From Halomonas sp. ALS9 (GTDB taxonomy: Bacteria > Pseudomonadota > Gammaproteobacteria > Pseudomonadales > Halomonadaceae): DNA of 64,000 nt. Made by a program: the position numbers and the translations under genes. The notes under the pieces were generated by a model that was not told the origin of the DNA, did not search any database, and saw only the letters and a list, made by a program, of their open reading frames with translations. Location: positions 310,001 through 374,000 of the forward strand of contig NZ_LXRG01000110.1 of assembly GCF_001651035.1 (NCBI RefSeq). The letters run 5' to 3'. Within the stretch, counting starts at the first letter, position 1. Each line of letters starts with the position of its first letter. Shown here piece after piece: positions 62,755-64,000 of this stretch.

Positions 62755-63813
62755 CTACTCGCTATTAGAGGTAGCCGGGGGGCTCAGTTGATCCAGTGGC
62801 CAGCGGGGTGTTGCCTGCATCATGCCGGGGGTGTCGCACTCTCCCGCTGCCAGGCGTTGAGCACCTACATAGGCAATCATGGCGCCGTTGTCTGTACAGA
62901 ACCGCCCGCGCGGGTAGTAGGCGCGGGCTTGGCGTTTTTCACACTCAGTCTGCAGTCGTTCGCGCAGGCGATGATTGGCGCTGACCCCGCCCGCCACCAC
63001 TAAGCGCTTCAAGCCGGTTTGATCCAGCGCCCGACGGCACTTAATCACCAGCGTATCGACAACGGCCTCTTCAAAGGCGCGGGCAACGTCGGCGCGGGCC
63101 TGGGCGTCGAGTTCGTCGGCTGTTTCCAACTGACGAATGGCCGTCATGGTGTGGGTTTTAAGCCCTGAAAAACTAAAATCCAGCCCTGGCCGGTCGGTCA
63201 TGGGGCGCGGAAAACGAAAGCGCTTGGGGTCTCCCTGTTCTGCTAGCTTGGCGACCTGAGGGCCGCCAGGGTAGGCCAACCCTAGCATCTTGGCGGCTTT
63301 GTCAAACGCTTCACCTGCCGCGTCATCCACCGATTCGCCGAGCAGTTGATAACGCCCCAGCCCCTGCACTTCGACGAGCTGGGTATGGCCGCCGGAGACC
63401 AGCAGCGCCACGAAAGGGAACTCGGGTGGCTCATCTTCCAGCATGGGTGCCAGCAGGTGACCTTCCATATGGTGTACGCCGAGCACCGGGATGTTTAGGG
63501 CGCGGGCCATGCCGTGTGCGGTGCTGGCACCCACCATTAATGCACCGACCAAACCTGGCCCGGCGGTGTAAGTGATGCCATCCAAGTCGCGGCGTGTCAG
63601 CTTGGCATCGCTGAGCACTTGCTCAATCAACGGCAGCAGTTTGCGAGTGTGATCGCGCGAGGCGAGTTCGGGAACCACGCCGCCAAACTCAGCGTGCATG
63701 GCGATTTGGCTATACAGCGCGTCGGCAAGCAGCCCCTTGCCACCGGTTAACGAGGTGTCATAAAGCGCGACACCCGTTTCGTCGCAAGATGTTTCAATGC
63801 CCAGAACTCGCAT
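62755..63813 (-). CDS. tsaD: tRNA N6-threonylcarbamoyladenosine synthase subunit TsaD
   Basis: Transfers the threonylcarbamoyl group to A37 of ANN-decoding tRNAs with TsaB/E. The 352-residue protein has the ASKHA fold motifs [16 protein letters not shown] and [10 protein letters not shown] (metal His115 and His119), [25 protein letters not shown] and [13 protein letters not shown]. Starts next to a region that usually precedes rpsU in gammaproteobacteria. The SD is weak. Confidence 0.96.
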   Translation of the reverse strand: MRVLGIETSCDETGVALYDTSLTGGKGLLADALYSQIAMHAEFGGVVPELASRDHTRKLLPLIEQVLSDAKLTRRDLDGITYTAGPGLVGALMVGASTAHGMARALNIPVLGVHHMEGHLLAPMLEDEPPEFPFVALLVSGGHTQLVEVQGLGRYQLLGESVDDAAGEAFDKAAKMLGLAYPGGPQVAKLAEQGDPKRFRFPRPMTDRPGLDFSFSGLKTHTMTAIRQLETADELDAQARADVARAFEEAVVDTLVIKCRRALDQTGLKRLVVAGGVSANHRLRERLQTECEKRQARAYYPRGRFCTDNGAMIAYVGAQRLAAGECDTPGMMQATPRWPLDQLSPPATSNSE

Positions 63814-64000
63814 AAAAAGGGACTCTCAAAGGCTATTTTAAAAGATGAAAAAGTGAAAAACACAACCGCGCTAGTTTAGCATTGTCACTGCAGTTCAGCG
63901 TAAGCATTTGCAAACAGGGTCAACGACGACTAAACTACTGTGCGCTGTAAAACTGGGTCGTACACCGCTTTGTTAGTCGCAATATGAACCGCGATATCGC
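63814..64000. other. Upstream region of tsaD, window edge
   Basis: 187 bp with no gene. In relatives, rpsU (S21) and dnaG lie divergent to tsaD, so the rpsU promoter is expected here or just beyond the edge. I see no S21 coding start inside the window. Confidence 0.5.

Overview
The window looks like a chromosomal segment of a moderately GC-rich gammaproteobacterium, most probably Halomonas or a close relative in the Halomonadaceae. The protein sequences read like that group, and several conserved gammaproteobacterial gene orders are present: ftsB-ispD-ispF-truD-surE-pcm-nlpD-rpoS, lptD-surA-pdxA-ksgA-apaG with divergent amgK-murU, and folK-folB facing plsY-tsaD. The genus is an inference from sequence recognition; no rRNA or tRNA is present to confirm it. 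I see no insertion sequence, prophage, CRISPR array, tRNA or rRNA.

Layout. 1-6.8 kb: the end of a haloacid dehalogenase, an ABM-domain protein next to luxS, a LysE-type exporter, a siderophore receptor with its PKHD-type hydroxylase, and a CNNM/CBS membrane protein. 7-13.9 kb: stress and metal functions, namely a 1-Cys peroxiredoxin, a soluble PAS-PAS chemoreceptor of BdlA type, an ECF sigma/zinc anti-sigma pair, a ZIP transporter, and a MerR regulator with a Zn/Cd/Pb P-type ATPase. 14-30 kb: an NAD-type isocitrate dehydrogenase, SulP transporter plus universal stress protein, a HelD-like helicase, two cyclopropane fatty acid synthases, an ACR3/BASS-type permease, two overlapping fluoride-channel genes, a second universal stress protein, an MFS carrier, a DksA-like zinc finger protein and leuA. 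30-38.8 kb: an Lrp-type regulator, a RidA protein, a coupled operon of hybrid histidine kinase, c-di-GMP phosphodiesterase response regulator and HexR-like regulator, an aldehyde dehydrogenase and a FemAB/GNAT-like protein. 39-48.4 kb: the isoprenoid, pseudouridine and repair block leading into nlpD-rpoS, with a DUF368 (PopT-type) lipid-carrier translocase gene between pcm and nlpD, then alr and an LpxL-type acyltransferase. 48.4-64 kb: speD with an OsmC protein, cell-wall recycling genes, the outer-membrane biogenesis operon, a GMC oxidoreductase with a previously unlisted 59-residue Tat-signal protein placed between apaG and apaH, then apaH, cca, folate genes, plsY and tsaD.

Themes. Envelope and stress functions dominate: LPS assembly, lipid carrier recycling, peptidoglycan recycling, membrane lipid cyclopropanation, universal stress proteins and sigma S. 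Two sets of paralogues lie within about 10 kb (universal stress proteins and cfa genes). Many intergenic gaps carry short tandem repeats of 13-16 bp with unrelated sequences, and one such repeat is in frame inside pdxA. An exact 22-bp intergenic element is shared by the regions upstream of sulP and of the first cfa gene in the same orientation relative to each gene. The most distinctive candidate system is the translationally coupled Tat-signal micro-protein plus leaderless GMC oxidoreductase.
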